A stretch of 64,000 nt of DNA from Malus domestica (lineage: Eukaryota; Streptophyta; Magnoliopsida; Rosales; Rosaceae): NCBI RefSeq assembly GCF_042453785.1, contig NC_091668.1, positions 1,185,501 to 1,249,500 on the forward strand, given 5' to 3'. A model generated the notes under the pieces. That model saw nothing but the letters and a program-made list of their open reading frames with translations, was not told the DNA's origin and did no database searches. The position numbers and the translations under genes were made by a program. The stretch's first letter is position 1, and each line of letters starts with the position of its first letter. Below, in pieces: positions 1 to 15,425 of the stretch.

Positions 1-1025
1 CTTCTATTAATCAATTTGAATAATTATGGACTAATTAGTTTTGAACTGAATGGTCACATTTAAACATAATACTAGAAAAAAAAACTACTCATGTGCTTTG
101 GCATGTTCTCACGTCATATTCTCTACCTATAGGGGAAGGTAGTGATCATGTTCATTACGTAGGAGGATTGGTGGCGGATCTAAGATTTGAACTTTAGGGC
201 TTTGATAGGTTTGTTGTCGTCAGGCAAACCATTTCACACATGTCAATAGATGTCAAGATATGTTGAAGTAATCTAACGAGTGGTATCGAGACAATTTGTC
301 GAGGCGTTGTTGAAGCAACTTGTTGAGATATGCCTAGTACTAGCAGACATTACATCAAACAATTGGTAGGCACAAAACTTATGCCAAACATTCAGAGGGT
401 CCTCAGAAGACCTTTGCATATATATTTTCTGGATTCCGGATGGTCCTAGGACCACCCTAGACGCAATGTACATCTACCCCTAAAAAGGATAAATATCTCA
501 CACGCAACCGTTACAAATCAACATGAATGGCTATAGTTAAATAACTATTAATGATGTAACTTCATTAATGGTTGTGTGGTTTCTATCTCCATTCTCCATC
601 TTAACCATGGAGATGGACATAAAATGGCACCAACCCATTTAAAAATATTAATGGCACAACAACGTTTTACCCCCTAAGATTAAGATTCAACGTAGGTCTT
701 GGACTTAATCTTTAGGTGGGGAATTATTTCAGCAATCAGCATTTTTTGGTAACCATTTAGGTACACCGGCGATCTATGACCGTCCACCGCGCTGGTCCTA
801 CTCCTCCATTAGGATAAAAAGGGCTGGTGGAGCGCACTTGTCACATGGCCGACGAGGACGTGAATGATAAAAATGCTTTTTCCATGGCCATTATTGCAAT
901 TATAGTATTGCTCTCTGGGGTCCTAGTGGTCCGACTGTCAAAGCCACGACCTCTTTTTTATTTGGCGTACTTGCTCTTTGGCCAGGCTGCCTCTATCTGG
1001 GGAGGGGGGGGGAGGGCAATACCTA
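1..1025. other. No gene recognised
   Basis: AT-rich plant intergenic DNA. The short open frames here have no recognisable domain, no convincing splice partners and no low-complexity or repeat signature that would support a gene. I see nothing further that I can name. Confidence 0.5.
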
Positions 1026-1029
1026 AATT

Positions 1030-1190
1030 ATTTAGGAAAACTAATGAAAAATATTTGAAAATTTTGAGTTTTAACGATAAAGATAAAATAAAGGGTAAAG
1101 TGAATAGTACGAAGATTGATTTTTTAGTATAAAAATATGATTTTTTGTTAAAGTGAACAGTACCATAATTTTTCATAAAAGTTTCCAAAT
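1030..1190. repeat. AT-rich dispersed MITE-like repeat, copy 1
   Basis: The block has characteristic phrases (GTGAATAGTAC, GATTTTTTAGTATAAAAATATG, GTTAAAGTGAACAGTACC, split here into short pieces) that recur at about 15178-15425 in opposite orientation and at about 41125-41285. No clear target duplication was identified. It is therefore called as a dispersed AT-rich repeat, probably a MITE family member. Confidence 0.5.
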
Positions 1191-1775
1191 TATTTGAGAC
1201 ACTACGAATTTTATGTTTTTATATTGGCGTCGTATGATTGGTTGGGATATCATACGATCATTTGGGTGTTCTCATTTCATATAAGTCTTTGTTTTCGTTT
1301 CGTATAAGCCTTTGTACTTGTTTCCTAGTGGTACCACAATCCCACGGCGCCCCTAATGTCCGCCTATTAGAGCAGTTTATCCGTTTTAGGAGGAGGGCAA
1401 GAGAAAGGCAAAAAGGCAGTTAACTGGCCCATACTATTCACTCTAAATAATACTTACCTTTGTGCACTTCCTCATTTGAAATCCAATGCACGAGAAAGTG
1501 CGACGTATCAGACACTCATTGGATGGTGGTGCTAATAAGATTCTGTCTCGGTTGCTTGATATTAAATTTTCTTTTGTGTTTGTGTGATTCACATGCATCC
1601 ACGCTCGAGTAAACGACTTCCAACATTGCTGACAAAACCAAACCCAACAAACTAATAAAGGAAACTAGACATGTCCTTGGAGGAGTTTGGGGTCTCAGCT
1701 TATTCATCAAATGTTTCCTCATTTATGGACATAAAGAAGCAATGATTGGAAAATATGGGACCTATTAGGCTCCGT

Positions 1776-1993
1776 CCATAGCTTTGAAATTGGATCCTCT
1801 CCTGAGCAAGAGATCAGGATCCTCCTAACCCACTAACACGGGCCGTTCGATTTTAATCCAACAACTACAATTGTTATAACTTTTAGAAGGATCTTCTATT
1901 TGTAGCCGTTGGATCAATACCCAACGGTCTGTGTTAGTGGATCAGAAAAATCCTGATCTCCTGCTCAGGAGAGGATCCAATTCCCATAGCTTT
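1776..1993. mobile_element. MITE with long TIRs and 10-bp target duplication (Mutator-like)
   Basis: The element body is 1786-1983. Its ends are long inverted repeats of about 55 bp, both beginning near TTGGATCCTCTCCTGAGC when read inwards. It is flanked by an identical 10-bp direct repeat, CCATAGCTTT, at 1776-1785 and 1984-1993. Long TIRs plus a 9-11 bp duplication are the signature of Mutator-like elements. At about 200 bp it has no room for a transposase, so it is a non-autonomous derivative. A similar GAATTGGATC-ended element with its own 10-bp duplication lies at 33266-33489. Confidence 0.75.
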
Positions 1994-1999
1994 AATCCC

Positions 2000-2800
2000 A
2001 TATCACCAACAAGCTTTGTATTCAAGTATTCAGCAGCATGTTTGAAAGCAATTGATGCTTGCTCACAGCTTTCCCATTCCTCGACTTTACAAGCAAAAAT
2101 GAGTGCCTTATAGTTAATGGTCCCCCCACATTCCACAGATAATTCTAAATCGGACTCTAAATCCGAAAATTTTATTATGCTTCGATGTAGAGCATGTACC
2201 ATTTTAATGGATGGTTATGCGTGGCAAAGAATCCACTAGCCAAGGATCCAAGTGGACTGTGGTATATTATACACTACACACTTGCACATACTAAAATTCT
2301 CTCCAAAACCTTCATTTCAATTCAGACATAGATCCTCTTTGGATCTAACCGTCCAAAGCTCAAGGAGCAAATAATTCGGACCACTCAAATTGAATCCAAC
2401 GATCCCCATTAACTCATTCTGGTGACCCATCTCATATAAACTAAGGGCCTAGACCCCTTTTTCTCTCTCTTGAACAATCTGAATTCAGCTCCAAATCGTG
2501 AGGTCCGTAGAGATCCCAATATTAATAAATTTATTAATCAAATGGTAACATTAATAATGCTAATAAAATGTGGAATAAGAATCAAAATAAAATTTTGGTA
2601 CAAAAGTTATCACTCACATTCTTTCATTTCCGCCGGATGTTAAAAAAACAGAGTGTTCAATCCAGTGTGTGTTTTTTTTCATCAATTAAGCACATCATAT
2701 TTGAAGTGCATGAATACGATGAAGATAAAAATCGAACATAGTACAATAAAACACTTCGAAATGGGGAGCAAATTAAGCGCCGCGGAGTAATAACGTTCAC
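2000..2800. other. Intergenic region downstream of the RCC2-like gene
   Basis: No gene recognised. The stretch 2310-2460 has another GGATC-containing piece (GATCCTCTTTGGATC and neighbouring phrases) related to the Mutator-like MITE ends seen elsewhere in the window. The sequence just below 2863 is expected to hold the 3' UTR and polyadenylation signals of the minus-strand RCC2-like gene. Confidence 0.4.
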
Positions 2801-2862
2801 TTCTCTACATTGAGAGAACAAAATTTCCGATTTGGACTTGGTATGCTGGGAACGTGCACAAC

Positions 2863-5800
2863 TTACGACTTGCGAGGCCTTCCTCTCTTACCGGTTCCAG
2901 TTGTTGCTGGTGCAGGTTTTGGGCTTTTATTTGCAGGAGGGCGACCCCGTCCGCGCTTTCCCTCAGCTGCTGCCGCCTTTTTAGCTCCATTGCCTCTACC
3001 TCTACCAGAAGTCTTCCCACCTCGTTGCCTTTTAGGTTCCTGCTCGCCACTGTCCTCATCATCGCTTCCATTACTGTCCTCATCAGGCTCATCACTGTCT
3101 TCTTCATCTTCCGAATCAGAAGGTTCTTTTGACTTCTTCCTCTTGGAATTCTCAGATGCTTTCGAAGCACCCCTTTTAGGAGTTTGCTTCGAGGCTGGAG
3201 CGGCACTCACAGGTTCCTCGCTCCCTGCAACAATAGTGGAAAGAATCGACAAACCAGGTTCAACTTACATCTTCATTTAGTTCGGATCAACTGTCCTCGG
3301 GCCAACTGGCCAAGGATGAATGAAAGATCTCACTTTTGAAACCATCAAAATCAGCATACCTTCTACAGAAGCTTTGCCATCATATACCTCAAGCTGCAAA
3401 AAACAAATATTTTTTAAGTTTGAGAGCAGCCATGCGCAAAACAAAGGAACTTAAAACAACCGGGCAAAGATATGAAGTTACCTGATCAAGTCGGTCACCA
3501 ACAGTTGTTCTATCAACAATGACCATGGAATGGCCGAGTCCACATGCAACACTACAAAGTACAATCCTCAATCGTTAAGGCCAGAATGTATAACTGAAGC
3601 TTATGGTACGTAAGAAGAATGAAGACAAGATAATACGAAAACAAATACACACCTCATAACATGCATACCCTCAAGGATATCCACCTTTTTGGGCACTGCA
3701 GAAGACCTAAACAGCCAAAGATTTAAGATTGAGAAAAAAGACGTCAAAAAGAAAGGAAGGTATGATAACACGAGATATCGCATACTTCTGTCCCATAGGG
3801 CCATATCCCAGCTCTCCATATTGAGCATGACCCCAGCTTATGCAGGAGGAGTCAGCACCAACGAAATGGTGCATATTGCCTGAATCCATGCAACGCAAAT
3901 TCCAGCCACTATCAACAAAGACAAGAAAATAATTTATGCCACATCCTTGGTCAAAAACAAAACCGGCATATTAGTTTTTGTGAATCCCTGCAAAAGGATA
4001 AGACCCTACGCTATTTTGATGAGAGTCCTCACTACACAAATTATCACAAGAAACAACTTCTGATCTTATTCAAAACAGTATCCCTGCTCCTTTCCACAAC
4101 AGGAGATGGCGTACCCAGAATTGCTCTAGCTCTAGAAGAGTCAAATCTTTTACGGTGAACAGAACAAAATCAAGATAATCAAGGACGAGAGCTGACCTTA
4201 AATCCATGAGTGGTTTAGGATACATCCAGTCATCACCTGTATTCTTAATTTTACCCCACATATACAATTGCCCTCCACCTGGAAAACGAAAAGAAAAAGG
4301 GAAAAAAATAATTATGATGAAATCTTGACTGTAAAAGTGATGGGTCGTTTTCAAATATAAAATTATAGCAGTTAACGTGAGTCCAGTTACAAAGATCAAA
4401 TGGTCCGATGGCCTACCAAATTATAACTATAAAAAGTGTAAACGCTAAGATTTGTTAGAGAGGGAGCTAATGAGCTTTGTAAACTATGAATAACATAAAA
4501 ACACACTCACACAAGCAAATATGTGACAAAAAATTGAGCTGAAGAACAGATTAGTGAAAGTAGAAGAATTTTTTATGAGAGGGAAAAGGTCATCCATTAA
4601 TTATAATGTGTGAACAATGCTATAGCACCCAGAAAGGCCCTACCCCAAAAGAAGAAACAAATATAATGATACTATGCAGAAGGCCTCATCTGAAAGCAAA
4701 AAAGAACAAGTGAGAAAAAGAGCATTGGAAACGTATTAATTGGGTACCTGCAGTACATGCAGAGTTTACAGCACCAGCTGAAATAATGGCATCAGGAGGC
4801 AGAATATTATTCCTTTGAAAGACATCAACACGACGAGGAGCCCATTCATCCTTCTGCTCCCTATGTCCAAGCCTATAAACAGCACTCCAGGAGTCATATG
4901 CATAGTAAGAACATCCAAATTAAAATGACAACAAAGAAGCTGATGAAAAGGGGAAATATCCATAAGAAAGTTCATGCACATTCAAAAAAAAAAAAAATCC
5001 AAATGTTATGGAATAGCGAGCACCAACCTTCCATAACCACCAAAGCCCCACCTGAAGTTTCACCATAAATGAGTGCAAGTTAGACAAACATGCCAATCAA
5101 AAAGTTAGGAAGCAAGACAAAGGTAATGCCATATAAAAGTACTTACGTATAAACATAGCCATTTGCATCCACAGCCACTGTATTCTCAAAACAAATAAAC
5201 TAATTAAGTTAATGCTATTGACATTTATTGCAGCAGACTTAGACACATACACAATCAAAGAGGGAGAGAGAGCATGCATTGCGATAACCTGTATGATTTG
5301 TTCCACATGCAACTTTCACAATATTTTCCCCAGCTAGAGAAGCTATTGCTTTAGGGCGTGGTTGGGCTTCATAAGCAAGCCTCACTGAGCTGTCTTTAGT
5401 ATTATACTGAAAGCAGATCCAGCATTTTATCTCATTATCCAAAGATTAAGGTGTATAGAAATGTACAGAAAACACCTATGGAATCTTCCCTAAAAAATAC
5501 CTCATTATCTGTACCATGCCCAAGTTGGCCGTACTGTGGAAGGCCTGCAGTTCTGGAAACCAAGAAACATTTTGTAATTCAGCCGGTAACCATAACAAAT
5601 TGGGAACCAAGCCAACTAAGCAATTGGCTTACAAAAAAAAAAACTCAAATGTATCTGCAGACCCTACAGTATAGAAGCTCCTTCAACACTAGATAACCAC
5701 ACAGTGAAGTCACCCCCACAAGCAACACTTTTAACCTCAGAAACTTGACAGCGAACAGGGGAAGCCTCAACTTCTACAGAGAACAAAGCAAGTACATAAC

Positions 5801-6815
5801 CGGAAAGGCTGTTAGCAAGTATGTAACCAAGACAACACAAAATAGAAAAATTTGAAATGGGCCCTAAATAGTAGAAAGGCACGAAAACATGAGCATATTG
5901 ATGGATTTAAATAGTAGAACGTCATCAGATTCTCATATCAAGCTCCTAAAATTTCATCAAATGAATTTTACAGCGTAGAACCTACCATTTTTTGTTGAAC
6001 CTGAACCCAGCTGTCCATGCTTATTCCAGCCAAAGGCAAAAGAATGCCCGTCCTCAGTAACGACTACAGTGTGATTCTTCCCGGATGAAGCTCTAACAAC
6101 TTTGTACCTGCAATACAGAACTTTTAAATATTGGAAAGCTCTCCAAACACGACCCATTCCGCAATTCACAGTGGGTCAGCATGCCTTAACTCTTAACTAC
6201 TCTTCCAAATGTTCCAGTTTTATCACATTAACTGTTAACTAATCTTTCAGGTGATTTCCATCAAGAAATAAGATGTTTTCAACATTAAACAGGCAAACAT
6301 ACTTTGAAAGTTCAGACACTACAGTCGGCCTATCACGCTGAATTCTATCGCCATGGCCCAGCTGCCCCTTCTGCAAATCATAAAATTTATGCATAAAATT
6401 GAGAATGTCCCCATATGCAGCAACAAATAATCCGAAACTAAAGTTCGAACGCACCTCATTGCGACCCCAAGTATAGCACCGCCCTTCGACATCCAATGCC
6501 ACACAATGACACGAAGCTAAACCCAACATTAACACAAACAATTAATTCAATCAATTAAATTAAACCCCCAAAAAATCACATTGCTTGAAACAAACAGTGA
6601 GAGCGAAACTCACAGCAACCCGAGGCGACGAATCGGATATCGACGTCGACGAGAGGGCGGAGGCGCGTGGGGGAGATCAAGTTACCTTCAACGGCGCCCT
6701 TGCGGCGGCCAATGGCGTCCCAAGACGTACCTCCGCAGAACAAAAGCTCTCCCGATTTCTCCACCTGCTTATTCTCCCCATCCTCCACCTTGTTCCCCGC
6801 CTCGACCGCAGACAT
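2863..6815 (-). CDS. RCC2-like protein: RCC1 beta-propeller with AT-hook-like C-terminal tail
   Basis: Sixteen coding exons can be threaded by GT-AG sites: 6815-6614, 6516-6455, 6370-6303, 6107-5986, 5773-5668, 5552-5501, 5406-5289, 5177-5147, 5051-5028, 4872-4748, 4278-4197, 3908-3786, 3706-3653, 3551-3482, 3393-3360 and 3224-2863. Together they make 1635 nt, 544 residues plus stop, all in frame. The N-terminal motif LLFCGGTSWDAIGRR and the repeated WGRNEKGQLGHG-type and FGWNKHGQLGSG-type signatures place it with RCC2/TD-60 (Arabidopsis At3g02300-like) rather than classical RanGEF RCC1 or UVR8. Residues about 20-420 form the seven-bladed propeller. Residues 425-544 are an acidic Ser/Asp/Glu run followed by basic Gly/Arg stretches with two RGRP cores (517-520, 538-541), which resemble AT hooks and nuclear localisation signals. 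A nuclear or chromatin role is inferred. Metazoan RCC2 works with small GTPases and centromeres; the plant substrate is not shown by sequence. Two exons are micro-exons (31 and 24 nt). Confidence 0.9.
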
Positions 6816-7019
6816 TGCGGGTCAAACTCCGGCAAAGCCGACGGCCAAGCTTTAATCTGGAAAATACGCGGAGAGGCTACAGAGGCGGTGGATCTAACGG
6901 CTAGTTTTCAAAAGGTGATAAACGAACGGCTGTGATGGAGGTGAGAATGGCGGGAAATGGAGGTAACGGCTAGTTTGAAGAGATCGGAAGCGGCATAGGG
7001 TTTTGGGGGGGCCGGGACG

Positions 7020-7974
7020 AACGGAGGAGGAAGAAAACGGATGTGAAATGAAACCCTAATTCAAATGGGAAAGGAAGATATTAAAAGGACGGATTTGGTT
7101 GGGTTTACGAGAACAGCGACTTAATTAATTTTAAAGGGAAAAGGTGAAAAAGAAATAATAATTTATATTACCTGCTGCTCCTTGTTTCTTAATATCTTCA
7201 TTTTATTTGTTTGTCACGAAATTTACACGCAACGATAATGTTATTTTAAAATTTTAACGTTGACGTGAAAATATTTCAAACTTAAAATACAATGTTATAT
7301 ATCTTATTTATAAGTAATCGAATTGCAATCAAATAATGTCAAGTTGACGCCAACGTAAAATATCTAAAACTTATCACGTAATATGCGGTATTAATCGTTT
7401 TTGAGACTTCTGCTTTCGGTGAAGGCTTGTATGTTTCTCGTGAGGGCATTAATTTCTATTTCGATTTTTCAATTAAACGTAGGAAATGATAATATTATAG
7501 TACAATATACAGTTTTTGGCCTGATAAAGTACAGTTGGTTTTTTGGACATAATATTAAAGGACAGTCGGTATACTTTGACAAACAAATAGTGTTAGTGTT
7601 GTTTTTATGTTAGGTTCGTTATCTTAAAAAGTTGTTTTATATCAAATATGTTATCTTATTAAGTTCTTAACAGGTAACTCGATATGACCTCTAATTCTTT
7701 AACGATTTATGTCATTTCGTGTCGAGTTAACGATCACGCAAAAAGTTATCTTGCTTAATGTCTAAATCGGATATATCTTATCGTGTCCTAACGACTGATC
7801 CGATAACAACCTGATTCGTTAATAAATTGACCCAAAACTTTTATTTTCATACTATTTCGTGTCGAATTAATCAGTCGTACAAGAATTGCCAACCCAGTTG
7901 TGGGATTTATGCATAATTAAAAAGAAAAAAAAAAGGAAAAAAGAAGAAGAAAATACTGTAAACAAATCTCAGAA
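7020..7974. other. Intergenic AT-rich region between RCC2-like and bZIP genes
   Basis: About 950 bp upstream of the RCC2-like gene and downstream of the bZIP copy 1 stop. No open frame with domain character is seen. The proximal part (6816-7100) is the likely 5' UTR and promoter of the RCC2-like gene on the minus strand. No TATA box is obvious to me. Confidence 0.4.
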
Positions 7975-8180
7975 CAGTATTCTTTCCAAGGAAAAATGTC
8001 CATACATTAACCAAATATCCAATGAACCAAAAAATGAATTATAAGTTACATAAATTTCCTAATAAATATTTCTCGATTTAATTTAGACAATTACATATGG
8101 AATTAATATATGAAATCATATTTCAAAACAAATTTTGGCACCAAAGAGACCAAGACAAGCCAACGTTTGTGTTGGCCAAC

Positions 8181-10998
<2,818 letters not shown>

Positions 10999-11199
10999 TA
11001 AAGCTCTGCTAAAAAGCTCTAAAAACCTCGATTCACACAAAACAAAACCATCCAAGTTCACTACTTTTCTCTTCAAATGTGAATCAAAAACCTCCAAACC
11101 CAAAAACCCAAATCGAAAAACGAAATTAAACCCTAGAGAGGGAACAAAAAAATGGGATTGATCAAAGATTATGGCTGCAGAGTACCTGATTTTCTACTA

Positions 11200-12185
11200 T
11201 CCGTAGCAGCTGACCGGCCTGCTTGGGTTCTCAGTAGAAGTGCAGAATGGCAAGCAGAAGCAAAGGAAGAGATAATCAAAAATGTCAAAGGCGGAGATTT
11301 CACGGCGCTTTGATCGTATAAAATTGTTGTTGTTTACTACATATACAATGTCACCACGAACAGTAAGCATACGCTTAGGTGTAGGACTTCAGACAATTTC
11401 ACAAAAGGACGCGTTTTTCTTTATATTTATATTCTGCCTTTATCACCGGCTTCATCTCCTTCTTTTGAGGGAGATATTTTTAGTGTGTCCGGAATACAAT
11501 TTACATATAATATAAGTGATAAAAAATAAATCAATTTGTATTATGACGCTTGATGTACGGGATCGTGTTCCTGCACATTGAATATCAACAAAGATTTTTA
11601 TATTTTATTAACCAGATCAACGAAGCGAATAAATGATCGAATCACAAGTCATTAGCAAACAAAACCAAATTGGACCCGTTTAACAATTTATAATCCGGCG
11701 CATATTCGAATTTAGTTATGTTAATTAGAGAAGAATGATTTTTTTATTTTCTGTATTCAAGTTCGAATCATTATTTTTTGTAGCTTAAATAATTTTAGTA
11801 CATAATCTTATCATTTGCCAAAAAAAAAAAATTATATTCAAGTATATATGGGAAAAAATTATGATTTAGTATATTACACTTAAATTAATTTCTAGATTTG
11901 TATAATGACTGGATTCCACATTAATAAAACTTATCCACAAATGAATCCATCATAAATTTTGTCACAATGCAATGGCAATTATCAATTAAAAATATGGTTA
12001 CCATAATTAGGTTCATTGATTACAAAGGAATAATACAACCACCAAAAACTCTTATCTCGCTAAACAAAGTCAGCATGAATTTTAAAACGTCATTGTGGTC
12101 GACTTTGCGTCAAATACCAAAAAGAAGTTTAGGACATAGTTCACTTGCTCTTAAGGCAATATTGCATCTTTCTATCATGAAAATT
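11200..12185. other. Promoter of bZIP copy 1 and intergenic spacer
   Basis: Sequence 11200-11790 is paralogous to the region upstream of bZIP copy 2 (15060-15775), so it is probably leader and promoter. Sequence 11800-12185 is AT-rich with no gene recognised; it carries the duplication boundary. Confidence 0.45.
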
Positions 12186-12413
12186 CGCAGTACAGAAAAC
12201 CAAAAAATGAATTAAGTTACATAAGCTTCTTAAGAATATATCTGTCAATTAATTTAGAGAATTACATATAGATTTAATTATGACATCATATTTCAAAGTA
12301 AATTTTGGCACCAAAGAGAGCAACACAAGCCAACGTTTGTGTTGGCCAACCTATTGGTTCAACTCAGGCTTAGCAGCAGCATTGCCGTTCTGGTTCTGGC
12401 GATGCGAAGGCGG

Positions 12414-14872
12414 TCAATTTTGCTGAGGCTGCATGAACTGCTGCGGTTGCGCGTTCTGTTGAGTATGGTTTGAGAGGTGGCTTTCTCCACCGAGCTCTGC
12501 AGCGGCTAGCTTTAGTCGCTGGACTTCTCCGGTTAAGGCCTCGTTTAAAGCTGCAGCACCATAGACCCAAATAAAAGGAAGATAATATTAGTCCATATCA
12601 CATCTACATCGGCAGGAGTTGATCATAAAGCTAAATACGATGATACGTGGTCAGACAAGGGTATTTTAATAGTTCAAAAGCAGCATTTATAAATGTTATA
12701 ATCCACTTCCGACATCTGCGGAACATCCATCACCTGATACTTGTATAAAAGTTAACACAAAGGGCCCAGGTGTTAATCAAGCTCTGCAGTAGGCAATTCA
12801 ACTAACTACCACCCACCGAAGTTTTTGAAGCAGGGACGGGGAGTGGACAAGGGTCAATCGAGCTCAATCCCTTTCTCAGCCAGGGGCCCAGGATTGAAAT
12901 CTCAGCTAGGGGCCAAGGATGATTTCAATTTCGGTCCTTTCTTTTATCAAGATATCGATTTTAGGTCTAAAGGGTTGTGTGAATACATATCCTGGATTCC
13001 GTCTTAAAATCATAAGGAGGATGACCGTGGACTATCAAAGACATGAGACAATAATGCTTATAGCTGGATAAGGTTAAACCGTTAAACTTACATGTAACAA
13101 GAACAAGAGTTTTTAATCAAATTGACCTATTGGTGAAGGCTTAATAGCATAATTACGTATGCATCCGGAACTTTAAACATTTGTTTTGGTTGACGAGTTT
13201 TAACTAAAAATCATACAGTTTATATGGCACGTATGATAACTGCGATTTTCGGTAGACATATAAAGAGCTGAAGAAAAAGCACAATACCATCTTTAAGCTG
13301 GGCCTGTTGTTCCAAAGACTGAAGCCGAAATTTCAATTCATTGTTCTCACTTGTAAGACCCATGGAGTCTCTCTGGACACAAGTACATATAGCACAGAGT
13401 CAGTGGCCATATCATGAAGATTAGTTTCGAAATGGCAAGAGGTAGACTTTACAATCAGAACACCCGGAAAAAAAAACTACCTGCAATAAAGTGAATTGGG
13501 CAGACAAAGTGGTTGCCTCTGTCTGCAGTGTTTGCACCTTGTGTTCCAATTCTACTATGTATCGCATCTTCCTCTCCTTGGAACGGGCAGCTGACTGACG
13601 GTTAGCTAAAATCCTGGATGAATTCATAAAACATGAGCAAATTTACTAAACAAGATATCCGATACAAACAGATACAAGACAGAAGTTAAATGCATAATAC
13701 CTCTTTGCACGTTTGGGGTCTGATAGCGCTATCTCAGCAAGTTTATCATTTTCCATGATCTTTCTCAGCTCAATTGCATTGAACTCACCACTTCCAAACT
13801 CCATGCTGAACTTGGCTGAGTTCCCATCTAGTGAAGTGCTGGGTGATTGTTGGCCCACCGGCAGGGGCTTCAGTGGTTCATCGTCGAAATTCAGATTGTC
13901 CATGTAACTATCCATTGAAATACTCCTGCAATGTCGAGCATTAGGTACAACATCTCCGCTGGCGGTCCTCTTGAGTCCTTCCCTCCTCTCATTTGGAAGA
14001 CCAGAAGCTGGCCTCAGCATGCCGTTACGATTCCCATTTAGACCACTTTCCACTTCATTATCACTACTCTCACCCCCATTCGTCTTCGAGCCACTGGCTC
14101 TGCTATCCATATCCTTGTCCTCGTTACCCGACAAGTTCATTTGGTCAATGTTTTCCAAATTCATGTATGCATTAAACAAGTCATCCACAACCTCTCCCCC
14201 CGATTTCCTCTCGTCCATTCCCTCAGCATTCCCATTTGATCCCTGTCTCATCAACTGAACTGGCTTTCCAGAAGCCGATTCGTCCAAACTCGTCCGGCGC
14301 CCAGCAGGGATCAATTGCGGCGAAGGTTGACTGATCGCTGAGAGTCCTAATGAAACATCACTGTTAGAGCGCCGGTGCCCTCTGCGAGGAGGACGGCCAT
14401 CTCCAGCCCAATATGCAGTGCTGTCATTAACCGGGGAACGAAGCGAAGGCCCATGAGAGTTAACAACACTCTCCCCCATAGAAACATCAACAGAATTCGG
14501 GTCAGACAGAGAAGGAGGCGAGGGCTCGCGGTACGTCAAAGGGCTCAATGGGGGCAAAGAATCAAGCGAGAAGAAAGGAGGTTGAGACATAGACCTAGTG
14601 TGGGATGACCCTGAGCTCAAATTCTGTTGACCCATCTGCCAAGAACCCGATTGAGGCCTCGAAAAAGGCATCGAATTGTGATTATTCGGGTGCGAAGGAG
14701 GAATCCCAGGTCTCTTGCTGCTCTCAGGACTCATACGGAAACCCATTTGAGAGGGGTTGAAATTGGGAATATCTAAATTGCTGTTTGGCTTAGGAACCAA
14801 GAAAGACGACGACCCAAATGCTGGATTAGGCCGCTGTTGCTTGGCACTACCAGTTTCATCACTGCCCTCCAT
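12414..14872 (-). CDS. Group I bZIP transcription factor, tandem paralogue with shortened C-terminus
   Basis: Exons 14872-13701, 13613-13481, 13372-13288 and 12550-12414 give 1527 nt and 508 residues, with the same four-exon architecture and intron phases as the copy at 8181-10998. The basic region (N395-x7-K403) and zipper are intact. The zipper has substitutions (RYIVELEHK for [14 protein letters not shown] for FTKLQ). The last exon differs strongly. The segment encoding NRMAQQLSLNQQM and the following Gln-rich stretch in copy 1 is deleted, and a TGA at 12416-12414 replaces the CGA arginine codon of copy 1 (CAAAATCGA versus CAAAATTGA). The stop removes roughly 17 further codons that are still legible downstream as an Asn/Ala-rich tail ending near AAKPEL. 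The protein is probably functional as a DNA-binding dimer but lacks the Gln-rich tail, a common activation-type region. The N-terminal region is also about 20 residues shorter from small deletions. Confidence 0.9.
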
Positions 14873-15177
14873 TAAAGCTCAGCTAAAAAGCTCTAAAAAC
14901 CTCGATCCATCAAACGAAAAACCATCAAGTTTCCTACATTTTTTTCAAATGTGAATCAGAAATCTCTAAACCCAAAAACCCAGATCGCAAATCGAATCAA
15001 ACCCAAAAAAGAATATGAAAAATGGGATCAGTTAAGATTATGGCTGCAGAGTACCTGGTTATATAATCCCTAGCAGCTGCTGCTGGCCAGCTTTGGTTCT
15101 CAGTAGACGTGCACAATGTATAATCAAAGATGTTAACGGCGGTGATTTCACAGCGTTTGATCAACCAAAAAAACTAA

Positions 15178-15425
15178 AATTTTAAAGAAAAGCTCAGATA
15201 CCGTTTACTTTAACGAAAAATCATATTTTTACACTAAAAAATCATATGATAAAAAAAAATTAACGAAAAGATCATGATACTGTTCACTCTAACAAAAAAA
15301 CTATATTTTTACATTAAAAAATCAATCATGATACTATTTACTATTCACTTTATCTTTATCTTATTTTTAACGTTAAAACTTAAAATTTTCATACCATTTT
15401 TATTAGTTTTTCTTAAAAAAAAAAC
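15178..15425. repeat. AT-rich dispersed MITE-like repeat, copy 2
   Basis: It is inverted relative to the copies at 1030-1190 and 41125-41285, with internally repeated phrases (AAAATCATATTTTTACACT, then a second ACATTAAAAAATCA version). It lies in the upstream region of bZIP copy 2 and is absent from the equivalent place upstream of copy 1, so it inserted after the duplication or was lost from copy 1. Confidence 0.55.

Noticed and set aside
827-1132. 101-codon plus-strand frame with a hydrophobic segment
   Set aside because: It runs into the AT-rich dispersed repeat, includes a G7 run, and has no family resemblance.
2810-3280. Plus-strand frames opposite the last exon of the RCC2-like gene
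   Set aside because: Low-complexity shadow of the acidic/basic tail; the minus-strand exon is supported by splice sites and domain continuity.
11967-12215. 82-codon plus-strand frame between the bZIP copies
   Set aside because: No domain, AT-rich, and lies on the duplication boundary with no counterpart at the other copy.
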